Shown here: positions 40,385 to 49,403 of the stretch, in pieces | Position numbering within the stretch: the stretch's first letter is position 1 | Layout: each line of letters opens with the position of its first letter | Notes under the pieces: generated by a model | Databases searched by the model: none | The model's input: the letters and a program-made list of their open reading frames with translations, nothing else | What the model was told of the DNA's origin: nothing | Assembly (NCBI GenBank): GCA_964548535.1 | Contig: CAZJRQ010000014.1 | Coordinates: 1-57,845, forward strand | Length of the DNA stretch: 57,845 nt | DNA from: CAZJRQ01 sp964548535 | GTDB taxonomy: Bacteria; Bacillota; Clostridia; Oscillospirales; Ruminococcaceae | Reading direction: 5' to 3' | Made by a program: the position numbers and the translations under genes

Positions 40385-40582
40385 ATGCCAAAGATTAAAA
40401 CTCATTCTGGAGCTAAAAAGCGCTTTAAAGTTACAGGCAGCGGTAAGGTTAAGTTCCAGCATACAAACAAAAGACATAGATTAACACAAAAGGCACATAA
40501 GCGTAAGAGAATTCTTCGTGGTGCTGCATATGCTGATGATTCTAACATCAAGAACGTAAAGGCTCTAATCCCTTACAAATAA
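40385..40582 (+). CDS. rpmI: 50S ribosomal protein L35
   Basis: 65 residues after AAGGAGG. Typical L35 sequence: MPKIKTHSGAKKRFKVTGSG, KHTNKRHRL-type basic core and a DDSNIKNVKALIPY end. A component of the large subunit. It lies between infC and rplT and is co-regulated by the L20 leader. Confidence 0.97.
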   Translation: MPKIKTHSGAKKRFKVTGSGKVKFQHTNKRHRLTQKAHKRKRILRGAAYADDSNIKNVKALIPYK

Positions 40583-40629
40583 TAACGAGTTGTAGGGAAA
40601 ACTATTAAAAATTTCAGGAGGTAATAACT

Positions 40630-40983
40630 ATGGCTCGTGTAAAGGGAGCAATGGCTACTCGTAAGAGAAGAAAGAAAACTCTAAAGCTTGCTAAGGGATA
40701 CTTTGGTGCTAAGAGTAAACATTTTAAGATGGCTAAGCAGGCTGTTATGAAATCAGGACAGTACGCTTACATCGGAAGAAAGCAGAAGAAGAGAGATTTC
40801 AGAAGACTTTGGATTACAAGAATTTCTGCTGCTGCACAGATTAACGGTATGAATTATTCAACATTCATGAATGGTGTTAATAAGGCTGGCATCACACTTA
40901 ACAGAAAGATGCTTTCAGAGATTGCAATTAGTGACCCTGCTGGTTTTACTGCAATTGCTGAGAAGGCTAAGGCTGCACTTTAA
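40630..40983 (+). CDS. rplT: 50S ribosomal protein L20
   Basis: 117 residues after AGGAGG. Classic L20: MARVKGAMATRKRRKKTLKL, YFGAKSKHFKMAKQAVMKS, RDFRRLWITRISAAAQINGM and AISDPAGFTAIAEKAK. It is an assembly protein of the large subunit and the repressor of its own operon through the leader at 39695-39842. Confidence 0.97.
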   Translation: MARVKGAMATRKRRKKTLKLAKGYFGAKSKHFKMAKQAVMKSGQYAYIGRKQKKRDFRRLWITRISAAAQINGMNYSTFMNGVNKAGITLNRKMLSEIAISDPAGFTAIAEKAKAAL

Positions 40984-40993
40984 TATAATATTT

Positions 40994-41031
40994 AACACGC
41001 ATGTTTAAAATAGGCCTGCGTGTTTTGTTGT
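40994..41031 (+). terminator. terminator of infC-rpmI-rplT
   Basis: AACACGCA / TGCGTGTT stem with a 15-nt loop and a TTGTTGTTT tail. Confidence 0.75.
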
Positions 41032-41071
41032 TTATTATGGATAGATTTTCAGGTGATTGAGAGGTTTTTTA

Positions 41072-41884
41072 ATGCATATAGTTAGTAGGGATAATCCGAA
41101 AATTAAGAAATTTTTGAAGCTGCAATCTTCAAAAAAAATGCGTCAGAATGAGGGGCTTTTTGTGCTTGAGGGTGCAAGACTTTGTGCTGATGCTTTTGAT
41201 GAGCATAGAAATGGCAAGCTTCAAATTTACTGTGCATTTGCTTCTCAAAATGCCCTGGAAAAATATTCGCAGTTTATTGATGTAACACTTTTTGACAATC
41301 AAAAATCCGATGTTTTTTTTACGCTAGATGATAGTTTGGCGGATAAAATTAGTGATACAAAGACATCTCAGGGTGTGTTTATTATAGCTTATTTGCCTGA
41401 TAATAGTTTTGATAGCAGTAAAATAAAGTCTGACGGAAAATATGCTGTGCTCAACAATTTGCAAGATCCTGGCAATGTCGGAACAATTCTTCGTACGGCT
41501 GATGCTGTTGGAGTTGATGGTGTTGTGCTATCTAATAATTGCTGTGATTTGTATAATCCTAAGGTTTTACGTTCGACAATGGGGAGTTTGTTTAGGCTTA
41601 ATATTTTTGTTGCAGATGATTTTTCTGACGTTTGTGATTGCTTTAAAAGTAAAAATGTTAAGGTTCTTGCAACTGTTGTTGATAAGGACGCTACGTCGTT
41701 AACTGACGTTGATTTTTCTGGTGGATGTGCTGTTGTTATTGGTAATGAGGGCAATGGTTTGAGTGGGCAGGATGTTTCGCTGTGTGATGAAAAAATTACG
41801 ATAAAAATGAACGGAAATATTAATTCATTGAATGCTGGAATGGCTGCTGGAATAATTCTTTGGGAAATGTCTGGCAAGAAGTAG
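41072..41884 (+). CDS. SpoU/TrmH-family RNA methyltransferase
   Basis: ATG 41072 with GAGAGG upstream; 270 residues. An N-terminal substrate-binding domain (SRDNPKIKKFLKLQSSKKMRQNEGLFVLEG) is followed by the knotted SPOUT domain with motif 1 NNLQDPGNVGTILRTADAVG, motif 2 VVIGNEGNGLS and motif 3 NSLNAGMAAGIILWEM. It methylates a ribose 2'-OH in rRNA or tRNA using SAM; similar genes follow rplT in many Firmicutes. The exact RNA target cannot be read from sequence. Confidence 0.9.
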   Translation: MHIVSRDNPKIKKFLKLQSSKKMRQNEGLFVLEGARLCADAFDEHRNGKLQIYCAFASQNALEKYSQFIDVTLFDNQKSDVFFTLDDSLADKISDTKTSQGVFIIAYLPDNSFDSSKIKSDGKYAVLNNLQDPGNVGTILRTADAVGVDGVVLSNNCCDLYNPKVLRSTMGSLFRLNIFVADDFSDVCDCFKSKNVKVLATVVDKDATSLTDVDFSGGCAVVIGNEGNGLSGQDVSLCDEKITIKMNGNINSLNAGMAAGIILWEMSGKK

Positions 41885-41906
41885 TTGAATGTGACGAGGT
41901 GATCTT

Positions 41907-43136
41907 ATGGACAAGCGTGTATACTGGTTGTGGTTGGTTATGATTTTTGGTCCAGCTAACGAAAAACTGTGGAAGATTGGAGTACGGTTTGACACTGTGG
42001 AGCAGTATTACAATGCGTTACAGGACAATAGCATTTCAGAAATTAATGATAGGGAAAAGGATAGAATTTTAAAATGCAGTTTGGAAGATGCTGAGCATAT
42101 AATTTTTAGCTGTGCAGAAAAAAATATTGATGTATATTGTTACGAAAGTGAGGGCTTTCCGGAAAGGCTTAAAGCAATTGCTAATCCACCTGCAGTTTTA
42201 TTTTGCAGAGGAAACCTTGACTTTTTGAACAATAGTACATCAATTGCGGTTGTTGGAACGAGAAATCCGTCGGAGTATTCTAAAAAAATTGCTAGCTTGC
42301 TTTGTGAGGATTTGTGCAAGCGCGGCTGTTTGATTGTCACTGGAATTGCCAATGGTATTGACCAGATTGCAAATGAGAGTGCAATTCAAAACAATTCGCC
42401 TAATTATGGAATTTGTGGTAGAGAAATTGACAGCGATTATCCGCATGGAAGTGAACAGCTTAAAGGAAAAATTTCTGAGCGTGGTGCTATTATTTCAGAA
42501 ACATGTTCGTTTTTGAAAAGCCAGTCAGTTAGTTTTTCAAATAGAAACAGGATACTTATTGGACTTTCTGATGCTGTTTTGTTTGTTGAATGTTCTGCTG
42601 ATAGCAGGGGGCTTGACAATGCTAAGCATGCTGTTTCTCAAGGCAAGTATATTTTTGCTGCTCCTCCGCATGATATTTTTGATAAGAGATATTTTGGTCA
42701 GATTTCACTGATTCGTCAAGGATGTAAGCCTGTTTTTAGTGGTGAAGATTTGATTTATTATTTGTCGTCAACTAGGGTGCAGGATTTTTCTTTTGATAAA
42801 ATCGGTGGGAAATATACCGATGCTGACGATTCAAATTTGTTTACTCACGAGGAATTAGTCAATAAACCAAGGCGTAAAATTAGAAAAAATAAAAAGACTT
42901 TTGAGAATAATACCAGTGAAGATATTAGTAATAATGTCAAAAATAACACTATTGATTATGAGAGTCTTTCTGAAACTCAGGCGAAAATTTGCAGGCTTAT
43001 CGAAAAGAATCCTACGCATGCAGATAAAATTGCAGTAGAGCTTGAGATAGACATTTGCGATGTACTTACTGAGCTGACAATACTTGAAATTGACGGTAAA
43101 ATCAAGTCACTTCCAGGTAAAATGTTTGGCGTTTGA
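41907..43136 (+). CDS. dprA: DNA processing protein DprA
   Basis: 409 residues with a GAGGTGAT site. N-terminal helical domain (1-85) and the Rossmann-like DprA core, with SIAVVGTRNPSEYSKKIASLL, GCLIVTGIANGIDQIANESAI, SFSNRNRILIGLSDAVLFVEC and a GLDNAKHAVSQGK segment. A charged linker (KPRRKIRKNKKTFENN) leads to a C-terminal winged helix (about 345-405). It loads RecA on incoming single-stranded DNA during transformation. The conserved GS.GLA...D/H core reads TGIANGID here, a divergent version. The gene is followed by topA, the usual order. Confidence 0.9.
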   Translation: MDKRVYWLWLVMIFGPANEKLWKIGVRFDTVEQYYNALQDNSISEINDREKDRILKCSLEDAEHIIFSCAEKNIDVYCYESEGFPERLKAIANPPAVLFCRGNLDFLNNSTSIAVVGTRNPSEYSKKIASLLCEDLCKRGCLIVTGIANGIDQIANESAIQNNSPNYGICGREIDSDYPHGSEQLKGKISERGAIISETCSFLKSQSVSFSNRNRILIGLSDAVLFVECSADSRGLDNAKHAVSQGKYIFAAPPHDIFDKRYFGQISLIRQGCKPVFSGEDLIYYLSSTRVQDFSFDKIGGKYTDADDSNLFTHEELVNKPRRKIRKNKKTFENNTSEDISNNVKNNTIDYESLSETQAKICRLIEKNPTHADKIAVELEIDICDVLTELTILEIDGKIKSLPGKMFGV

Positions 43137-43180
43137 ATATAAATAAATCGGCTGCAGTCGTTAAGTTAGGAGAAATTAAA

Positions 43181-45268
43181 TTGTCTAATCTTATTATAGT
43201 AGAGTCACCAACGAAGGTTAAAACTATACAGAGATACTTGAGCGGCGATTATGAAGTAGTGGCGTCAATGGGACATTTGCGCGACTTACCAAAATCTAAG
43301 CTAGGAGTAGATATTGAAAATAATTTTGAGCCTCATTATGTAAATATTAAGGATAAAGAGGCGTTGATTAAAGAGATAAAAAAGAAAGCTAAAAAATGTG
43401 ATCATGTTTATCTCGCAGGTGACCCCGATCGTGAGGGAGAGGCCATTTCGTGGCATTTGGCACAGATTTTAGACTTGGACTTGAATGATAATAATCGTGT
43501 TGCTTTTAACGAAATTACCGAAAGTGGTATCAAGGCTGGTATGAGTAATCCGCGTTCAATTGATTTGAATTTAGTGAATGCTCAGCAGGCAAGACGTATT
43601 CTGGATAGAATTGTGGGTTATAAGCTTTCTCCTTTCTTGTGGAGAAAAATTCGACGAGGTCTTTCGGCTGGTCGTGTTCAGTCGGTTGCTGTTAGAATGA
43701 TTTGTGATAGGGAAGATGAAATTCGTGCATTTCAGTCTAAAGAATACTGGTCGATTGATGCAAAATTGCTTGCAAAATCTAGTAAAAAGTCTTTCACATC
43801 AAAGCTTACTACTGTTGATGGTGAGAAGATTGAAATTGATAGCAAGGAAAAGGCCGACGAAATACTTGCACGTCTTGAAAACGCTGATTTTACTGTTCAA
43901 AAGATTAAAAAGAGTGTTCATAGAAAATCACCTGCTGCACCTTTTACAACTTCAACTTTACAGCAGGAGGCTTCGCGTCGTTTGTCTTTCCAAGGTAGAC
44001 GTACAATGAAAGCGGCTCAAGAACTTTATGAAGGTATTGAGATTAAGGATTTGGGTCAGACTGGTCTTATCACTTATATGAGAACTGACAGTATGAGGAT
44101 TTCTGACGAGGCTAGAGCGGCGGCTTATGAGTTTATCAATAATAAGTACGGTGAAAAATATATTCCCGAAAAGCCAAAGGAGTACAAGTCAAAAGGCAAT
44201 TCACAGAATGCTCATGAGGCTATCAGACCTACTCATCCTGAGCTTACTCCTGAGATTGTAAAGGCAAGTGGTGTTACAACTGACCAGTACAGACTTTACA
44301 AATTAATTTGGGAAAGATTTATTGCTAGCCAGATGGCTAACTGCTTGATGGATACTGTTTCTGTTGATATTGATGCCAATGGCTGTGGGTTTAAAGCGTC
44401 TGGATATTCAATTAAGTTCGATGGTTTTACGGTGCTTTATGAGGAGTCTAAGGACGAGGTGAGTGAAAAGAAAAATGTTCTTCCAGCAATCGAAAAGGGT
44501 GACATTTTGAAGGTTGAAACGCTTGACGGAAATCAGCATTTTACACAGCCGCCTCCACGTTATACAGAGGCAACTTTAGTTAAGGCGTTTGAAGAAACTG
44601 GTATTGGACGTCCTTCAACTTATGTTCCAACTATTACAACTATTCTTGCGAGAAGTTATGTTGAGCGTGATGCAAAACAGCTTAAACCAACGGCTCTTGG
44701 CGAGGTAACTAATCAGCTGATGAAAGAGCATTTTGATAAAATAGTTGACGTTAAGTTTACTGCAAATATGGAAAATACTCTGGACGAAGTTGAAAAGGGC
44801 GGCGAGAGCTGGGTTAAAACTCTTGATAATTTCTATTCGGAATTTGATAAGGAGCTTCAAGATGCTGAAGTTGCAATGGAAGGCAAACGTGTAAAAGTTC
44901 CTGATGAAGAAACTGATCAGGTGTGTGAAATTTGCGGAAAACCAATGGTAATTAAGATTGGCAGATATGGAAAATTTATGGCTTGTTCTGGTTTTCCTGA
45001 GTGTACTAATACAAAGAGAATTGTTCAGGAGACTGGTGGATTCTGTCCATTCTGCGGTAAGAAAGTACTACTTAAAAAGTCTAAAAAGGGTAAGAAATAT
45101 TATGGTTGTGAGGATAATCCAACTTGCACATTTATGACTTGGGATTTGCCTACAGAAGAAAAATGCCCACAGTGCGGCAGTTCACTTTTCCAAAAGGGCG
45201 GAAAAAACGGCAAGCTGATGTGTCATAAAGAAGGCTGTGGATATGAAAGGAATTTAGGGAATGATTGA
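43181..45268 (+). CDS. topA: DNA topoisomerase I
   Basis: Starting at TTG 43181 with GGAGAAATTAAA upstream; 695 residues (an in-frame start at 43133 overlaps dprA and has no site). TOPRIM domain NLIIVESPTKVKTIQRYL with AGDPDREGEAISWHL. The catalytic Tyr is in GLITYMRTDSMRIS. The C-terminus has three four-cysteine zinc motifs (CEICGKPM, CPFCGKK, CPQCGSS). It relaxes negative supercoils. trmFO starts 8 nt before its stop. Confidence 0.96.
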   Translation: MSNLIIVESPTKVKTIQRYLSGDYEVVASMGHLRDLPKSKLGVDIENNFEPHYVNIKDKEALIKEIKKKAKKCDHVYLAGDPDREGEAISWHLAQILDLDLNDNNRVAFNEITESGIKAGMSNPRSIDLNLVNAQQARRILDRIVGYKLSPFLWRKIRRGLSAGRVQSVAVRMICDREDEIRAFQSKEYWSIDAKLLAKSSKKSFTSKLTTVDGEKIEIDSKEKADEILARLENADFTVQKIKKSVHRKSPAAPFTTSTLQQEASRRLSFQGRRTMKAAQELYEGIEIKDLGQTGLITYMRTDSMRISDEARAAAYEFINNKYGEKYIPEKPKEYKSKGNSQNAHEAIRPTHPELTPEIVKASGVTTDQYRLYKLIWERFIASQMANCLMDTVSVDIDANGCGFKASGYSIKFDGFTVLYEESKDEVSEKKNVLPAIEKGDILKVETLDGNQHFTQPPPRYTEATLVKAFEETGIGRPSTYVPTITTILARSYVERDAKQLKPTALGEVTNQLMKEHFDKIVDVKFTANMENTLDEVEKGGESWVKTLDNFYSEFDKELQDAEVAMEGKRVKVPDEETDQVCEICGKPMVIKIGRYGKFMACSGFPECTNTKRIVQETGGFCPFCGKKVLLKKSKKGKKYYGCEDNPTCTFMTWDLPTEEKCPQCGSSLFQKGGKNGKLMCHKEGCGYERNLGND

Positions 45269-46568
45269 GCAGGTTAAGGTTATTGGAGCAGGTCTTGCTG
45301 GTTGCGAGGCAGCGTGGCAGCTTGCTAATGCTGGAATTAGTGTAAAGCTTTATGAAATGAAGCCTCAAAAATACACTCCTGCCCATAAATACAGCGGTTT
45401 TGCTGAGCTTGTTTGCTCTAATTCTCTAAAGGCTGATAGAATCGGTTCGGCGGCTGGAATGCTTAAGGAAGAAATGAGGATTTTGGGTTCGCTTACAATG
45501 GAATGCGCGGCTTTGACTAAGGTTTCGGCTGGCGGTGCGTTGGCGGTTGATCGTGAGAAGTTTTCTGATTTGGTTACTGAAAAAATTAGAAATCATCCGC
45601 TGATTGAGGTCGTTGAAAATGAAGTTTGTGAGATTCCTGACGGTAATGTGATTATCGCAACAGGTCCGCTGACTAGCGAACCGCTGACCGAAAGTATAGG
45701 CAAGCTTTGTGGTGATTATCTATATTTTCACGACGCGGCGGCACCGATTGTAACTTTTGAAAGTTTAGATAAAGACAAGGTTTTCTTTGCCTCGAGATAT
45801 GGAAAAGGTGAGGCTGATTATATAAATTGTCCTATGGATAAGGACGAGTATTTGAAATTTTACAACGAGCTTATTAATGCTGAATCTGCACCTTTGAAGG
45901 AGTTCGAAAAGGAGCATTTTAAGGTTTATGAGGGGTGTATGCCTATTGAGGTTTTGGGTAAGCGCGGTGAAGATACAATGCGTTTTGGTCCGCTAAAACC
46001 TGTTGGACTTACTGACCCAAGAACTGATAAGCGTCCTTATGCGGTGGTTCAGCTTAGATCAGAAAATTCGCAGGGTACACTTTATAATCTTGTTGGTTTT
46101 CAGACAAACTTGAAGTTTGGTGAGCAAAAGAGGGTTTTCTCATTAATTACAGGTCTTGAGAATGCTGAGTTTGTGAGATATGGGGTTATGCACAGAAACA
46201 CTTTTATAAATTCACCAAAGCTTTTGAATGAGCAGTTTAATATGCGTGAGCGTGAGAATTTATATTTTGCTGGGCAGATTACAGGCGTTGAGGGATATAT
46301 TGAGTCGGCGGCAAGCGGAATTTTTGCTGGTCTTAATATGGCGAGAGCTTTGCAAGGCAAGGACAAAATTTCACTTCCAAAAACAACAATGCTTGGTTCT
46401 TTGAGCAAATATATAAGCGACCAAACGGTTGAGAATTTTCAGCCAATGGGTTGTAATATGGGAATTCTGCCTGATTTGGGTGAGCGAATTCGTGATAAGA
46501 AATTAAGGTATGAAACTATCGCTAATAGAGGACTTGAAGATTTGAATATAGTTTTAAAAGATTTTTAG
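45261..46568 (+). CDS. trmFO: methylenetetrahydrofolate-tRNA-(uracil-5-)-methyltransferase
   Basis: 435 residues. FAD motif VKVIGAGLAGCEAAWQLANAG, then MKPQKYTPAHKYSGFAELVCSNSLKAD, GALAVDREKFSD, FHDAAAPIVTFESLD and QITGVEGYIESAASG: the folate/FAD-dependent TrmFO/GidA-like family that makes m5U54 in tRNA T-loops. It overlaps topA by 8 nt, the common topA-trmFO arrangement of Firmicutes. Confidence 0.96.
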   Translation: MIEQVKVIGAGLAGCEAAWQLANAGISVKLYEMKPQKYTPAHKYSGFAELVCSNSLKADRIGSAAGMLKEEMRILGSLTMECAALTKVSAGGALAVDREKFSDLVTEKIRNHPLIEVVENEVCEIPDGNVIIATGPLTSEPLTESIGKLCGDYLYFHDAAAPIVTFESLDKDKVFFASRYGKGEADYINCPMDKDEYLKFYNELINAESAPLKEFEKEHFKVYEGCMPIEVLGKRGEDTMRFGPLKPVGLTDPRTDKRPYAVVQLRSENSQGTLYNLVGFQTNLKFGEQKRVFSLITGLENAEFVRYGVMHRNTFINSPKLLNEQFNMRERENLYFAGQITGVEGYIESAASGIFAGLNMARALQGKDKISLPKTTMLGSLSKYISDQTVENFQPMGCNMGILPDLGERIRDKKLRYETIANRGLEDLNIVLKDF

Positions 46569-46625
46569 AAATTGTATGTTATATGTGATAGATTTTTTGT
46601 ATGACGATAGAAAGGAATATATATT

Positions 46626-47636
46626 ATGAACATAGTTATAGACGCTTTTGGCGGAGATAACGCGCCTTTAGAAGTTTTAAAAGGCTCTATTGATGCACAG
46701 AGAGATTTCAAAATTGATGTAACTCTTGTCGGTGATGAAAATAAAATTAAGCAGTGTGCTAGCGATAATGCACTTGATATAAGCAATTTGAAAATTAAGC
46801 ATGCTGATACTGTTATTGAAGTTTGCGAAGAGCCTACTTCGATTATCAAGGGTAAAAAAGATTGCTCAATGGCTGTTGGAATGCAAATGCTTGCTGACGG
46901 TGAGGGAGACGCTTTTGTATCGGCTGGTTCTACTGGGGCTTTGGTTGTGGGTGCTACTTTTATTGTAAAAAGAATTAAGGGAATTAAACGTCCTGCACTT
47001 GCTACTATTTTACCTACTGCTGGAAATCCAACTATGCTTTTGGATAGCGGTGCTAATGCGGATTGCCGTCCTGAAATGCTTGTGCAATTTGGAATTATGG
47101 GTTCGGCTTATATGAGCAAAATTTTAGATGTTAAAAAACCTAGAGTAGCTATTGCTAATATCGGTTCTGAGGAATCAAAGGGAAGAGAGCTAGAGCTTGA
47201 AACTTATAAAAAGCTAAAAACTGCACCAGTTAATTTTACTGGAAATATTGAAGCTAGACAGATTCCTATGGGTGATTGTGATGTTGTTGTAACTGACGGG
47301 TTTACTGGAAATATGCTTTTAAAGCTTTTTGAGGGAATGGCTAAATTTTTCTCAGCAGAGTTAAAAGGTATGTTTACAAAGAATACAAAATCAAAAATGG
47401 CAGCAATGCTTATGATGAGCAACATGAAAGAATTCAAGAAAAAAGTTGACTATTCTGAGTACGGTGGTGCACCGCTTTTGGGTACTACAAAGCCTGTAAT
47501 TAAGGCTCATGGAAGCAGTAATGCAAGAGCTTTTTACAATGCTATTAGACAGGCAAAGCAGTTCACTGAAACTAAAGTAATTGATGAAATTACAGCTTCA
47601 TTAGCTGCTTTGAAAAAGACAGAAGAAAAGGTATAA
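46626..47636 (+). CDS. plsX: phosphate acyltransferase PlsX
   Basis: 336 residues with a GAAAGGA site. MNIVIDAFGGDNAPLEVLKG, VSAGSTGALVVGATFIVKRIKG, ANIGSEESKG, VVTDGFTGNMLLK and the YGGAPLLGT end motif. It converts acyl-ACP to acyl-phosphate for phospholipid synthesis. The usual plsX-(acpP)-rnc order is kept, but acpP is missing between them. Confidence 0.96.
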   Translation: MNIVIDAFGGDNAPLEVLKGSIDAQRDFKIDVTLVGDENKIKQCASDNALDISNLKIKHADTVIEVCEEPTSIIKGKKDCSMAVGMQMLADGEGDAFVSAGSTGALVVGATFIVKRIKGIKRPALATILPTAGNPTMLLDSGANADCRPEMLVQFGIMGSAYMSKILDVKKPRVAIANIGSEESKGRELELETYKKLKTAPVNFTGNIEARQIPMGDCDVVVTDGFTGNMLLKLFEGMAKFFSAELKGMFTKNTKSKMAAMLMMSNMKEFKKKVDYSEYGGAPLLGTTKPVIKAHGSSNARAFYNAIRQAKQFTETKVIDEITASLAALKKTEEKV

Positions 47637-47676
47637 AATCAGACGGTTTATGTTAGACCGAAAGGAGCGCAATTGA

Positions 47677-48375
47677 ATGAACGAGCAGGAAAATATGAAG
47701 ATTTTTCAGGACAAGCTTGGATACACATTTAAAGATGAAAATTTGCTTTATGAGGCACTTTCTCATTCATCATTTGCTAATGAGAACAAGAAATCAAGAA
47801 AGAGCAATGAACGTTTGGAGTTTTTAGGAGACTCAGTGCTTTCAATTGTTGTTTCAGACTATATTTTTACGCATTTTACGCATATTCCAGAGGGTGAGCT
47901 GACTAAACTTAGAGCATCTCTTGTTTGTGAAAGTTCGCTTTTTGAGTTTTCTAAAAGAATTGATTTAGGCAGTCATATTTTCTTGGGAAAAGGTGAAGAA
48001 ATGACAGGCGGAAGAGAACGTCCGTCTATAGTTTCTGATGCTTTTGAGGCAGTAATTGCGGCAATTTATCTTGACGGCGGAATGGACGCTGTAACACCAT
48101 ATATTTTATCGTTTATTCCTAAAGATATTACGCCTAAGGGTGCTGATACTTTCCATGATCATAAGACAGTTTTACAGGAAGTTATTCAAAAAAATCCTGA
48201 AGAAAAGATTATTTATCATCTAAAATCAGAGTCTGGTCCTGACCATGATAAGCATTTTACAGTTCAAGTTTTGTTAAATGAAAATGTTATTGGCGAGGGC
48301 AGTGGACGGTCCAAAAAAAGTGCAGAGCAGGCGGCGGCCAAAGAGGCTTTGGCACTTATGGGAATTGAACACTAA
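47677..48375 (+). CDS. rnc: ribonuclease III
   Basis: 232 residues with a GAAAGGAG site. RNase III domain with signature NERLEFLGDSVLSIVVSDY, VSDAFEAVIAAIYLDGG and conserved Glu/Asp metal ligands. The C-terminal dsRNA-binding domain (DHKTVLQEVIQK ... KKSAEQAAAKEALALMG) is complete. It processes rRNA precursors and double-stranded RNA. The stop overlaps the next start by one base. Confidence 0.96.
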   Translation: MNEQENMKIFQDKLGYTFKDENLLYEALSHSSFANENKKSRKSNERLEFLGDSVLSIVVSDYIFTHFTHIPEGELTKLRASLVCESSLFEFSKRIDLGSHIFLGKGEEMTGGRERPSIVSDAFEAVIAAIYLDGGMDAVTPYILSFIPKDITPKGADTFHDHKTVLQEVIQKNPEEKIIYHLKSESGPDHDKHFTVQVLLNENVIGEGSGRSKKSAEQAAAKEALALMGIEH

Positions 48376-49403
48376 TGTCGCACAGTAATATTTCGATTTT
48401 TGTTCCGCATATCGGTTGTCCGCACACTTGTGCTTTTTGCAATCAACGAACAATTTCGGGTGAGCAGAACATTCCTCATGCGCAAGATGTTATTTCGGCT
48501 TGCAAGCAGGCAATGGAGCAGGTTTCTGACATTCGAAATACAGAAATTGCTTTTTTTGGAGGAAGTTTCACAGCAATAGAGAAAGATTATATGCTTGAAC
48601 TTTTGGAGTCCGCCAGCCAGTTTGTCGGTGAAGATAAATTTGAAGGTATAAGAATCTCAACGCGTCCTGACTGTATTGACGATGAAATTCTTACGCTTTT
48701 GAAAAGATATGGTGTTACATCAATTGAACTTGGTGCGCAGTCAATGTGTGATGATGTTTTGGATAAAAATGAGCGTGGGCATACAGCTGAAGATGTTAGA
48801 AAAGCATCTGCTTTGATTAAGTCATATGGTTTTGAACTTGGACTTCAAATGATGATTGGACTTTACGGCTCTAATGCTGAAAAAGAACTTTGTACAATGG
48901 TTGAAATTGCTAAATGTCGACCCGATACGGTGAGAATTTATCCTGTAGCAGTAATTGAGGGGACTAAGCTTGCAGAGCTTTACAAGTTTGGTGAATATGT
49001 TTTAGCTGATTTTGATGAGGTTGTAAAGCTTTGCGGGTTTATGCTAAAGTATTTTACTTCGAAAAATATTCGTGTTATACGTCTGGGACTTCATGCATCT
49101 GATAATGTGGCGGAAAATATGGTAGCTGGATTTTATCATCCGGCATTTGCAGAACTTGTTAGGTCACAGCTTTATTTAGATTTGATTGAAAAAGTATACA
49201 TCTCAACTGACGATGGTATGGGTGATGTGCTTGAAGTTTTTGTTTCACCGAAAGATGTTAGTGCTGCTGTAGGTCATAAAAAAAGTAATAAAATTTACTT
49301 TGAAAAACATAAAATTAATGTGAAATTTTCGATAGATGATACACTTTTAAAAGACGAAATTTGCATAAAAAGGAAAGTTTATAATGTACTTAAAATCACT
49401 TGA
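48375..49403 (+). CDS. ELP3-like radical SAM protein
   Basis: 342 residues. The radical SAM cluster motif is GCPHTCAFCNQRTISG (CxxxCxxC), followed by FFGGSFTAI, the GVTSIELGAQSM segment and GLQMMIGLYG, as in the Elongator-protein-3-like family. There is no acetyltransferase domain. It lies between rnc and smc, as in many Clostridia, and may modify tRNA or another macromolecule; the substrate is uncertain. The stop lies 20 nt inside smc. Confidence 0.85.
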   Translation: MSHSNISIFVPHIGCPHTCAFCNQRTISGEQNIPHAQDVISACKQAMEQVSDIRNTEIAFFGGSFTAIEKDYMLELLESASQFVGEDKFEGIRISTRPDCIDDEILTLLKRYGVTSIELGAQSMCDDVLDKNERGHTAEDVRKASALIKSYGFELGLQMMIGLYGSNAEKELCTMVEIAKCRPDTVRIYPVAVIEGTKLAELYKFGEYVLADFDEVVKLCGFMLKYFTSKNIRVIRLGLHASDNVAENMVAGFYHPAFAELVRSQLYLDLIEKVYISTDDGMGDVLEVFVSPKDVSAAVGHKKSNKIYFEKHKINVKFSIDDTLLKDEICIKRKVYNVLKIT

